Below, piece after piece: positions 57,184 to 64,000 of a DNA stretch of 64,000 bases (the stretch's first letter is position 1; each line of letters starts with the position of its first letter). The position numbers and the translations under genes are program-made. The notes under the pieces were generated by a model. The model did no database searches and had not been told where the DNA came from. It saw nothing but the letters and a program-made list of their open reading frames with translations. This DNA comes from Pseudazoarcus pumilus (GTDB taxonomy: Bacteria > Pseudomonadota > Gammaproteobacteria > Burkholderiales > Rhodocyclaceae), in NCBI RefSeq assembly GCF_002872475.1, contig NZ_CP025682.1, positions 806,001-870,000 of the forward strand, in the 5' to 3' direction.

Positions 57184-58676
57184 GGGTCTGGCCAGCGACA
57201 TCGCGCGGCTGGGGTGTGCTGATCGTCCTGTTGTGCCTGCTGGTGTTCCTGATCCGCATCAGCGGCCCGAGTGACCTCGAGGGCTATGCCCAGCATCGCA
57301 ATATCGGCTACGTGATGGACATGATGTGGGGCGGCAACTGGCTCGCCCAGCACGACATCCAGGGTCGCATCCTGTCCAAGCCGCCGCTGCATTCATGGAC
57401 TATCGCGCCGTTCGCCGCGCTCTTCGGCGTCGACCGTCTGGCGATGAGCCTGCCGTCGCTGCTTGCCGTGCTCGCCATGGCCTTGCTGGTATTCGAACTG
57501 GGGCGGCGGCGCTTCGGCCTGCTCGCCGGTGGGCTGGCCGGTCTCGCGGTGGTGATGGCGCCGCTGATGTCCAAGCACGTCGCGCTGGTGCGCTCGGACG
57601 CGCTGTTCGCGCTGCTGATCCTGGTTGGCGCCTGCGCCGCACTGCGCGCCTGGGAGAGGCCGGACGGAGACTGGCGGGGGTGGACGCTGTTCTGGATCGC
57701 CGGCGCGCTGGCCACCCTGACCAAGGGGCCGCTGGCGCTGGTGCTGGCCGCGTCGGGCCTGCTCGCCGTGTGGTGGGAACGTCGCAGCGACCCGGACACA
57801 CCGCTGCCGCGCGGCTCGCACCTGCCCGGCGTGCTCGCCTTCCTGGTGATCACGCTGGCCTGGTTCCTCGCGGCGTGGATCGAACAGGGGCAGGATCTGA
57901 TCGACAAGATGCTCAAGCAGGAACTGCTCGGTCATGCTACCGGTGTTCATCGCGACACCACGCCGGGCGAGAATCTGCCCAAGCCTACGCTGTTCCTGCT
58001 GGCGCGCTTCTTCCCGTTTTCGCTGTTTTTCTTCTACGCGCTGTGGCGGGTCTTCCGGCATCCGGCCACGCATGTGGCCGAGCGCCGCATCGAACGTTTT
58101 CTGACGTGCTGGGTGCTGGCCGGTCTGCTGATGTTCTCACTCGCCGCTCACCATCGTCCCGACCTCTTGCTGCCGCTGTGGCCGGCCTGCGCACTGCTCG
58201 CCGGGCGCGAGATGTCGCGCCTGGGCGAGCGCGTCGGCGTGAGGCGCTTCGCGGTGGCGGTGTGGGTGGTGGTCGCCGTCGTGCTGGCGGGCTTGTTCGC
58301 GCAGTATCACGTCGCGTGGGGCGGTCGCGCCGAAAACACCGATATCTCGGAGTCGGTGCGCGATGCAGCCCAGGCCTTCGAGCGCAGCGGACTCGATGCC
58401 GAGGCCTTGGAGCACTACGGTACGCCGGTGACCTTCCAGATGGCGCTGGGCACCCTGCGACGCTGGCATTCTCCGGAGAGCCTCGCGGCAATCCTTGAAA
58501 ATCCGCGGCGTCCCGTGCTGGTCGCCTTCGGTTACAAGTCACGTGACGAACCCCACCTCGATGGACCCGGGCGGGTCGTCGAGGCGGTGTTCGAATGGCC
58601 TGAAGAGGCCGGGGACGGGGCGCTGCTGAGGGTGTTTCGCGTGAGTCCTGCGGGTCTTACTGCGCCTGCGGAATGA
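57180..58676 (+). CDS. ArnT-like GT-39 family glycosyltransferase
   Basis: 498-aa membrane enzyme: NWLAQHDIQGRILSKPPLHSW (catalytic-loop region), many helices and LTKGPLALVLA. Uses a polyprenyl-phosphate sugar to modify an acceptor outside the membrane, as ArnT does for lipid A. Acceptor not known. The 3' end overlaps the convergent OmpA gene by 20 bases. Confidence 0.88.
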   Translation: MRVWPATSRGWGVLIVLLCLLVFLIRISGPSDLEGYAQHRNIGYVMDMMWGGNWLAQHDIQGRILSKPPLHSWTIAPFAALFGVDRLAMSLPSLLAVLAMALLVFELGRRRFGLLAGGLAGLAVVMAPLMSKHVALVRSDALFALLILVGACAALRAWERPDGDWRGWTLFWIAGALATLTKGPLALVLAASGLLAVWWERRSDPDTPLPRGSHLPGVLAFLVITLAWFLAAWIEQGQDLIDKMLKQELLGHATGVHRDTTPGENLPKPTLFLLARFFPFSLFFFYALWRVFRHPATHVAERRIERFLTCWVLAGLLMFSLAAHHRPDLLLPLWPACALLAGREMSRLGERVGVRRFAVAVWVVVAVVLAGLFAQYHVAWGGRAENTDISESVRDAAQAFERSGLDAEALEHYGTPVTFQMALGTLRRWHSPESLAAILENPRRPVLVAFGYKSRDEPHLDGPGRVVEAVFEWPEEAGDGALLRVFRVSPAGLTAPAE

Positions 58677-59307
58677 TCAGCACCTCGACACGGCGGTTTT
58701 GCGCGCGACCCTGCGGCGTGGCGTTGTCGGCGATCGGACGGTTGAAGCCGTAGCCGGCCTGCGAGATGCGCGCGGGCGAGACGCCGCGCTGGATCAGGTG
58801 ACTCGCCACGCTCCGCGCGCGGTTCTCCGACAGGCGCTGGTTGTAGGCGGCCGAGCCGGTCGAGTCGGTGTGGCCCTCGACACGCACCACGGTGTTCGGA
58901 TAGCTGCCGATGCTCGAAGCGATGCGGTCGAGTACCGGGACGAACTGCGGCTTCACGTAGGCGCGGTCGGTGTCGAAGGTGATGCTGTCGGGCGCGTCCA
59001 GGCGGATGGTGTCGCCGTCGCGCACCACGTCCACGCCGGTGCCCTGCATGTCGCGGCGCAGTTCGGCTTCCTGCTTGTCCATCTGGCGACCGATCAGGCC
59101 GCCCACGGTGGCGCCCACAGCAGCGCCGATCAGCGCACCCTTGCCACGGTCGCTGCTGCCCGAAACCCCTGCGCCGAGCACGGCGCCGGCGCCGGCGCCG
59201 ACGGTCGCACCCGTCGCAGTGCGGGCGTTGTCGCCACGATAGGGGTTGTTCTGGCAGCCGGCGGCGACGGCGGCGAGCAGGGCGATGACGATTGCGGCAT
59301 TTTTCAT
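58657..59307 (-). CDS. OmpA-family lipoprotein (YiaD-like)
   Basis: 216 aa: lipobox LLAAVAAGC, a glycine-zipper segment (GATVGAGAGAVLGAGV and GALIGAAVGATVGGLIGRQM) and an OmpA peptidoglycan-binding domain (ITFDTDRAYVKPQF, VEGHTDSTGSAAYNQRLSENRA). Peptidoglycan-associated outer membrane protein. Start at 59307 after GGGGGAA. Confidence 0.92.
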   Translation of the reverse strand: MKNAAIVIALLAAVAAGCQNNPYRGDNARTATGATVGAGAGAVLGAGVSGSSDRGKGALIGAAVGATVGGLIGRQMDKQEAELRRDMQGTGVDVVRDGDTIRLDAPDSITFDTDRAYVKPQFVPVLDRIASSIGSYPNTVVRVEGHTDSTGSAAYNQRLSENRARSVASHLIQRGVSPARISQAGYGFNRPIADNATPQGRAQNRRVEVLIIPQAQ

Positions 59308-59390
59308 GTTGTTGTTCCCCCTAGATGGATAGATGCCCCGATTGTGCGCCGACGCCCGGCATATGCACGCATGCTTTGTAAGCGGCTCTT

Positions 59391-59996
59391 TCATGGGCGC
59401 GTCTTCCAGTGGCGCAGATCTTCGGGCGTGTCGATGTCGTGCAGCGTGCGCGTCTGCGCCAGTCGCCAGCCCAGCGTGGCGGCGCGTTCGCGCGTCGTCG
59501 CCGCGACCGTGGGCGTGCTCCATGCAATGTCGCGAAACAGGCGCTCGTCGTGACGGCTCAGTCCGATCAGCGCGTAGCCGCCGTCGGCCACCGGGCCGAT
59601 CACGACCTCGGCCCCATCGAGCATGCCCGCCGCCTGTCGGAGCAGGGCGGCGCTCATCTGGGCGCAGTCGGTGCCGACGACGAGCACTCGCTCGCCGCGA
59701 GCAAGTGCGCGCTGCGCGGCGCGACTCATGCGCACGCCCAGATCGCCCGCGCCCTGGGCCGAGCGCTCGATGCCGGCGGGCAGCACCACATCGGCCCAGG
59801 GCGCATCGTCGGGCGACGGGTCGCCGCACAGTTCGACCGGGCCGAGCCCGGCGTCGAGCGCCGCGGCGAGCGTGCGTTCGAGCATCTCGCGCGCGAGCGC
59901 GGCCGCGCCGTCGGCGCCCAGCGCCGGGATCAGGCGCGTCTTGACCCGACCCGGCAGCGGCGCCTTGGCGAAGACGATGATGCGACAGCTGTTCAC
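59391..59996 (-). CDS. DUF2064/TIGR04282-type glycosyltransferase
   Basis: 201 aa: IIVFAKAPLPGRVKTRLIPALG, VVGTDCAQMSAAL and IGPVADGGYALIGL, features of the TIGR04282 family named from arsenosugar-type clusters. Starts at GTG overlapping the upstream stop (GTGA). Enzymatic activity is unproven for most members. Confidence 0.88.
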   Translation of the reverse strand: MNSCRIIVFAKAPLPGRVKTRLIPALGADGAAALAREMLERTLAAALDAGLGPVELCGDPSPDDAPWADVVLPAGIERSAQGAGDLGVRMSRAAQRALARGERVLVVGTDCAQMSAALLRQAAGMLDGAEVVIGPVADGGYALIGLSRHDERLFRDIAWSTPTVAATTRERAATLGWRLAQTRTLHDIDTPEDLRHWKTRP

Positions 59997-60658
59997 TTGT
60001 AGCGCTGTGCGAGTTGCGTGGCCGGCACGCCGCGCCAGTAGTCCCAGCGCAGGCGCCACATCAGCGCGATGGTGTGCCACACACCGCGGTTCTCCCAGCG
60101 TCGCCCCGAGGTGCGCGCCGGCGGGCGCAGGCAGGCCGGGCGCGATTGCGCGAGCAGACGGCGCGACATTTCGATGTCCTCCATCAGCGGTTGCTCGGGG
60201 AAGCCGCCCGCCGCGTCGAAGGCCGCGCGGCTCATGAACATCGCCTGATCGCCGGTGGCGATGCCGCTGGCGCGCGAGCGCAGATTCATCATCATCGCGA
60301 CCACACGCAGCATTGCCGGCCGGCCCTCGATGAGCACATCGAAGCGGCCCCAGACGTGGCGGCCGTCGGCCAGCGCGGCACCGATCAGGCGATCAGCGCC
60401 GGCCGGCAACACGGTGTCGGCGTGCAGGAACAGCAGGGCATCGCCGGTTGCCCGGGTCGCACCCGCGTTCATCTGGCGGGCCCGGCCGGGGGGCGAGTCG
60501 AACACCGCGACGCCGGCCGCGCGCGCGATGTCGGCCGAGCCGTCGGCACTGCCGCCGTCGACGACGATGACCTGTGCGTTCATGGCTGTCAGCGACGCGA
60601 GCAGGGCCGGCAGGCGCTCGGCCTCGTTCAGCACCGGGATCACGACCGACAGGCGCAT
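59993..60658 (-). CDS. TIGR04283-type glycosyltransferase
   Basis: 221-aa family 2 transferase: LSVVIPVLNEAERLPALL, VVDGGSADGSADIA, RARQMNAGATRATGDALLFLHADT (DxD-like) and GFPEQPLMEDIEMSRRL. The family is a regular partner of arsS-type radical SAM genes. Lies three bases after the flavoprotein gene. Confidence 0.9.
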   Translation of the reverse strand: MRLSVVIPVLNEAERLPALLASLTAMNAQVIVVDGGSADGSADIARAAGVAVFDSPPGRARQMNAGATRATGDALLFLHADTVLPAGADRLIGAALADGRHVWGRFDVLIEGRPAMLRVVAMMMNLRSRASGIATGDQAMFMSRAAFDAAGGFPEQPLMEDIEMSRRLLAQSRPACLRPPARTSGRRWENRGVWHTIALMWRLRWDYWRGVPATQLAQRYK

Positions 60659-60661
60659 GTC

Positions 60662-62860
60662 TCAGGCTTCCGGCTCGATGCGCTGGGTCGCGTGCGGGCT
60701 AGAGTCGACCGGGCCCAGGCGCCAGCGGTGGTAGCGCGCGAGCCAGCCGAGCAGGGTCTGCGGTGCGTGTGCGCGCTTCCATTCGCCGGCCGCGTACTTG
60801 TTGGCCTCGGCCATGGTCGGATAGGTGTGGATCGTGCCGAGAATCTTGTTCAGGCCCAGGCCATGCTTCATCGCCAGCACGTACTCGGCGAGCAGTTCCC
60901 CGGCGTGTTCGCCGACGATGGTCACGCCGAGAATGCGGTCCTTGCCGGGCGCGGTCAGCACCTTGACGAAGCCGTGGTCGGCGCTGTCGGTGATGGCGCG
61001 GTCCAGGTCGTCGAGGCCGTAGCGCGTCACCTCGAACGGGATGCCGCGTTCGCGCGCCTCGGCCTCGTTGATGCCTACGCGCGCGACCTCCGGATCGACG
61101 AAGGTGACGTGCGGCACCACCGACCAGTCGATGCGGAAGCGCTTGAACTGCCCGAACAGGCCGTTGACCGCCGCGTACCAGGCCATGTGCGCGGCTGTGT
61201 GCGTGAACTGGTAGGGTCCGGCGACGTCGCCGACGGCGTAGATGTTGGGATACAGCGTTTCCAGATACTCGTTGGTGTGGATGGTGCGCTCGGCCGGAAT
61301 GCCCAGCGCCTCGAGCCCGTAGCCGGTGAGCCGTGCCTTGCGGCCGACGGCGACCAGCAGGGCGTCGAAGGCGATGCGCCGCACGCCCGCCTCGCCCTGC
61401 ACCACGAGCATGCGGCGTCCGCCTTCGCGCTCGACGCTCACCGCCTCGCGCCCGGTCAGCACCTCGACGCCGTCGGCTTCGAGCGCGGCTTGCACGCAGG
61501 TCGAGACCTCTTCGTCTTCACGCGGCATCAGGCGCGGCCCGTGCTGCACCTGCACGACCTGGGAGCCGAGCCGGACGAAGGCGTGCGCCAGTTCGCAGCC
61601 GATGGGTCCGCCGCCGAGCACCACCAGTCGCTGCGGCACTTCGTCGAGTTCGGCGAAACGCTCCCATGCCGTGTCGCTGGTCACATAGCCCGAGTCCTCG
61701 ATGCCGGGGATGTCCGGCACAATGGGCGAGGCGCCGGTGGCGAGCACGATGGCGCGCGCCGTGAGCCGCTGACGCCCACCGTCATTGAGCGCGATCTCGA
61801 CCGTCCAGGGATCGATCAGCTTCGCATACCCCCGCAGGACCTCGACGCCCAGATCGGTGTAGCGCTCGACGCTGTCGTGCGGTTCGATCGCGCGGATCTT
61901 TTCATGTACGCGCGCCATCACGGCGCGGAAGTCGAACTTCGGTTCGGCCGCCTGCAGGCCATAGTCTTCGGCGTGGCGCATCTGGTGGGCGGCCTTGGCG
62001 CTGCGGATCAGCGCCTTGCTCGGCACGCAGCCGGTGTTCAGGCAATCTCCCCCCATGTGGTGGGCCTCGATCAGCGTGACCTTGGCCTTGACTGCGGCAG
62101 CGATGTAGGCCGACACCAGTCCGCCGGCGCCTGCGCCGATCACGATCAGGTTGCGGTCGAAGCGCGCCGGGCGTTGCCACTGCGCATAGACGCGGCGCCG
62201 TTTGACGAAGTCGACGATGCGCCGCGCGATGAGGGGAAACACACCGAGCAGTGCGAACGAGGCGAGCAGCGTGGGCGATACGATGTCTCCCAGCGATTCG
62301 ATACGCCCGATCTGCGTGCCGGCATTCACATAGACGGCTGTGCCGACGAGCATGCCGACCTGGCTGACCCAGTAGAAGGTGCGCGTCTTCAGCGGGGTGA
62401 GCCCCATCAGCAGGTTGATCAGGAAGAACGGGAAGACCGGCACCAGACGCAGCGTAAACAGGTAGAACGCGCCTTCGCGCTCGACCCCGCGATTGATCGC
62501 CCCGAGCCGGTCGCCGAAGCGGTTCTGTACCCAGTCGCGCAGCAAAAAGCGCGAGGCGAGAAAGGCCAGCGTGGCGCCGATGCTCGACGCGAACGACACC
62601 AGTATCGTGCCGGTGACCAGCCCGAACAGCGTGCCGGCGGCAATCGTCATGATGGCCGCCCCCGGCAGCGACAGCGCCGCCATCACGACGTAGGCCGCGA
62701 AGTAGGCACCGAGCACCGACATCGGATGCGCCTCGTAGAGCGCGACGAACTCGGCCTGACCCTGCTTGAGCGCGTCCAGCGTGAAGTGCCGGTCGAGATC
62801 GAGCGCGAAGAAGGCGACGACGACCGCGAGGATGACGCCGACGAGGAAGAGTTTTTTCAT
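60662..62860 (-). CDS. TVP38 domain fused to mercuric-reductase-like flavoprotein
   Basis: 732 aa. N-terminal membrane part (about 1-220) is a TVP38/VTT domain with LPGAAIMTIAAGTLFGL and RLVPVFPFFLINLLMG; C-terminal part (235-700) is a pyridine nucleotide-disulfide oxidoreductase with VIGAGAGGLVSAYIAAA, redox pair GGDCLNTGCVPSKAL (Cys273, Cys278), NAD fold VLGGGPIGCELAHAF, VGDVAGPYQFTH and a dimerisation domain. It lacks the terminal Cys pair of mercuric reductase, so a small thiol or lipid-soluble substrate is more likely than mercury. Coupled to arsS ten bases upstream. Confidence 0.9.
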   Translation of the reverse strand: MKKLFLVGVILAVVVAFFALDLDRHFTLDALKQGQAEFVALYEAHPMSVLGAYFAAYVVMAALSLPGAAIMTIAAGTLFGLVTGTILVSFASSIGATLAFLASRFLLRDWVQNRFGDRLGAINRGVEREGAFYLFTLRLVPVFPFFLINLLMGLTPLKTRTFYWVSQVGMLVGTAVYVNAGTQIGRIESLGDIVSPTLLASFALLGVFPLIARRIVDFVKRRRVYAQWQRPARFDRNLIVIGAGAGGLVSAYIAAAVKAKVTLIEAHHMGGDCLNTGCVPSKALIRSAKAAHQMRHAEDYGLQAAEPKFDFRAVMARVHEKIRAIEPHDSVERYTDLGVEVLRGYAKLIDPWTVEIALNDGGRQRLTARAIVLATGASPIVPDIPGIEDSGYVTSDTAWERFAELDEVPQRLVVLGGGPIGCELAHAFVRLGSQVVQVQHGPRLMPREDEEVSTCVQAALEADGVEVLTGREAVSVEREGGRRMLVVQGEAGVRRIAFDALLVAVGRKARLTGYGLEALGIPAERTIHTNEYLETLYPNIYAVGDVAGPYQFTHTAAHMAWYAAVNGLFGQFKRFRIDWSVVPHVTFVDPEVARVGINEAEARERGIPFEVTRYGLDDLDRAITDSADHGFVKVLTAPGKDRILGVTIVGEHAGELLAEYVLAMKHGLGLNKILGTIHTYPTMAEANKYAAGEWKRAHAPQTLLGWLARYHRWRLGPVDSSPHATQRIEPEA

Positions 62861-62870
62861 CGTAGTGCCC

Positions 62871-63821
62871 TCACAGGGCGCCGCCGCAACTCGAACCCTG
62901 GCCCGCCGTGCAGCCGTAGCAATGGTCGGCCACCCGGATGGGCTGGCCTTGCAGGTCAGCGTGCAGCAGGTCGCGAAGATGCGGTCTGCCCGTTCCGGGC
63001 AGGGCGAGTCCCAGTTGCTGGTTGAAGTCGCAGTCGTAGAGGAAGCCCTGCCAGTCCACGCTGACCTGATCGCGGCACATCACGCCGTCGAGATTGGCGG
63101 CCGAATAGCTGTCCTTGAGCAGGCGCATGTAGTCGTTGAACTGCCCCTTGGAGATCAGCATGCTGCCGAAGCGCTGGATGGGCATGTTGGCGATCGCGTA
63201 GAGCGCGTCGAACTCGATGCCGAAGTGTTCGAACAGTTCGCGCTTGTAGTCGGCCTGCAACTTCACCTGGTCCGGCGGCAGGCTCGCCCCCTGGGGGTTG
63301 TAGACGAGGTTGAGCACACGCTCGCCGTCGCGCCCGTAGCCGAGCGCGTTGAGCCGCTGCAGGCCGGCGATGCTGCGCTCGAACACGCCGTCGCCGCGCT
63401 GCTTGTCGACATTTTCTGCGGAGTAGCAGGGCAGCGAGGCGGTGACCTCGACCTGGTGTTCGGCCAGGAAATCCGCGAGGTCTTCATGGCCGGGTTCGGA
63501 CAGGATCGTGAGGTTGCAGCGGTCGATCACGCGCACGCCCAGGCGTCGCGCGGCGACGACGAGATCGCGAAAGCCCTCGTTCAGTTCCGGCGCGCCACCG
63601 GTGAGATCGAGCGTGGTGAGCCGTCGCGCCGTCAGCACGCGCGGAATCAGCGCCAGCGTCTCGTCGTCCATCATCTCGGTACGCTTGGGGCCGGCGTTGA
63701 CGTGGCAATGCACACAGGTCTGGTTGCACTTGTAGCCGAGATTGACCTGCAGCGTGGTGAGCGTGCGGCGCCGGATGGCCGGGAATTCGGTGGCCTGGAG
63801 CAGGGGAAGGGTGGCGTGCAT
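62871..63821 (-). CDS. arsS: ArsS-like radical SAM protein
   Basis: 316 aa: radical SAM cluster ligands Cys32, Cys36, Cys39 (KCNQTCVHCHVNAGPKR), DLTGGAPELNEGFRDLV, RCNLTIL, and C-terminal YGCTAGQGSSCGGAL with extra Cys that can hold a second cluster. This matches the arsenosugar-biosynthesis radical SAM family; in cyanobacteria ArsS joins a 5'-deoxyadenosyl group to a methylated arsenical. No arsM is in view. Some family members use selenocysteine; here those places are Cys. Start at 63821 after GGAG. Confidence 0.93.
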   Translation of the reverse strand: MHATLPLLQATEFPAIRRRTLTTLQVNLGYKCNQTCVHCHVNAGPKRTEMMDDETLALIPRVLTARRLTTLDLTGGAPELNEGFRDLVVAARRLGVRVIDRCNLTILSEPGHEDLADFLAEHQVEVTASLPCYSAENVDKQRGDGVFERSIAGLQRLNALGYGRDGERVLNLVYNPQGASLPPDQVKLQADYKRELFEHFGIEFDALYAIANMPIQRFGSMLISKGQFNDYMRLLKDSYSAANLDGVMCRDQVSVDWQGFLYDCDFNQQLGLALPGTGRPHLRDLLHADLQGQPIRVADHCYGCTAGQGSSCGGAL

Positions 63822-63873
63822 GCGGGACTCCGTGTGTCGTCGGTTGCGGCTTGGTCGGGCCGGCGTGTGCAAT

Positions 63874-63923
63874 CCTTACACATCGCGCAGGCAATGGTGG
63901 GTGCGCAGTGAGAGTGTGTAAGG
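63874..63923. promoter_or_regulatory. Inverted repeat pair upstream of arsS
   Basis: CCTTACACA at 63874-63882 and its exact complement TGTGTAAGG at 63915-63923, 41 bases centre to centre (about four helix turns). Located 50-100 bases before arsS in a probably divergent intergenic region; looks like a two-part operator. Confidence 0.45.
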
Positions 63924-63971
63924 GCCGCGACGTTCGGCCGACCAACGCATGTTCCGTCATGGAGTCGCGCG

Positions 63972-64000
63972 ATGTCCGCAGTTTGTTCCAGGGTCGTACC
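63972..64000 (+). CDS. Possible start of a divergent gene, cut by window end
   Basis: An ATG at 63972 preceded by GGAG seven bases upstream opens a frame to the window edge (nine codons). Too short to identify; other ATGs nearby (63950, 63959) are equally open. Confidence 0.25.

Noticed and set aside
58657-58676. Convergent overlap of the ArnT-like and OmpA genes as a regulatory antisense pair
   Set aside because: A 20-base tail overlap is common in compact genomes and nothing else supports regulation.
60014-63025. Rightward open frame of about 1000 codons
   Set aside because: Antisense to the arsS operon, whose proteins are clearly recognisable; its His/Asp/Arg-rich composition is typical of a shadow frame.
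62871-63821. Selenocysteine codon in the ArsS-like gene
   Set aside because: The positions that are selenocysteine in some relatives are ordinary Cys codons here, and there is no in-frame TGA before the stop.

Overview
The window is a high-GC, gene-dense stretch of a proteobacterial chromosome. Gene order (hemA-prfA-prmC-grxD, ppc/hemC-hemD-hemX-hemY, purH-fis-dusB, lptD-surA-pdxA-rsmA, argH next to an AlgZ/AlgR pair) and a DUF3422 gene fit a betaproteobacterium best, probably Rhodocyclales (Thauera/Azoarcus/Aromatoleum-like). The genus is an inference from gene content, not a measurement.

Positions 1 to about 12,003 look like the right part of a metal-resistance genomic island. It holds an RND heavy-metal efflux operon (outer membrane channel, small His-rich protein, adaptor, pump, all leftward; the pump is cut by the window edge), a CzcI-like periplasmic protein, a decayed ZIP permease, two divergent PepSY proteins, an OmpR-type regulator with its sensor kinase, and a P2-type ATPase. 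Then come a ColE2-like replication protein and an AlpA-like excisionase/regulator. The island ends in the 3' 45 bases of a tRNA-Phe gene (12,004-12,048), preceded by 10-bp direct repeats and followed by a tRNA-type terminator. Since the fragment is the 3' half and lies at the right end, the intact tRNA-Phe and the integrase should lie left of the window.

From 12,049 on, the backbone is core housekeeping: an alanine-zipper lipoprotein; hemA-prfA-prmC-grxD; a group IIC-like intron inserted right after the grxD terminator; a fructosamine-kinase-like gene and argH; an AlgZ/AlgR pair; ppc; a thioredoxin-like gene; hemC-hemD-hemX-hemY; then, leftward, hemF-purD-purH-fis-dusB and amgK-murU-pepP-ubiH; and, rightward, lptD-surA-pdxA-rsmA. 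An IS1111-type (IS110 family) element sits just after rsmA.

From about 46.9 to 64 kb: two DUF2892 genes beside a Crp-family regulator with a near-consensus Crp box, prlC-xth, a DUF2189 membrane protein, MFS-purC, DUF3422, a coupled glycosyltransferase/TVP38/ArnT-like operon, an OmpA-type lipoprotein, and an arsS-like operon (radical SAM protein, TVP38-flavoprotein fusion, two small glycosyltransferases).

The parts most worth a second look are the tRNA-Phe island end with its helically phased repeats, the four-half-site operator before the metal two-component genes, the IS1111 element whose end can pair with the transposase ribosome binding site, the Crp box beside the DUF2892 genes, and the arsS-type operon without arsM.
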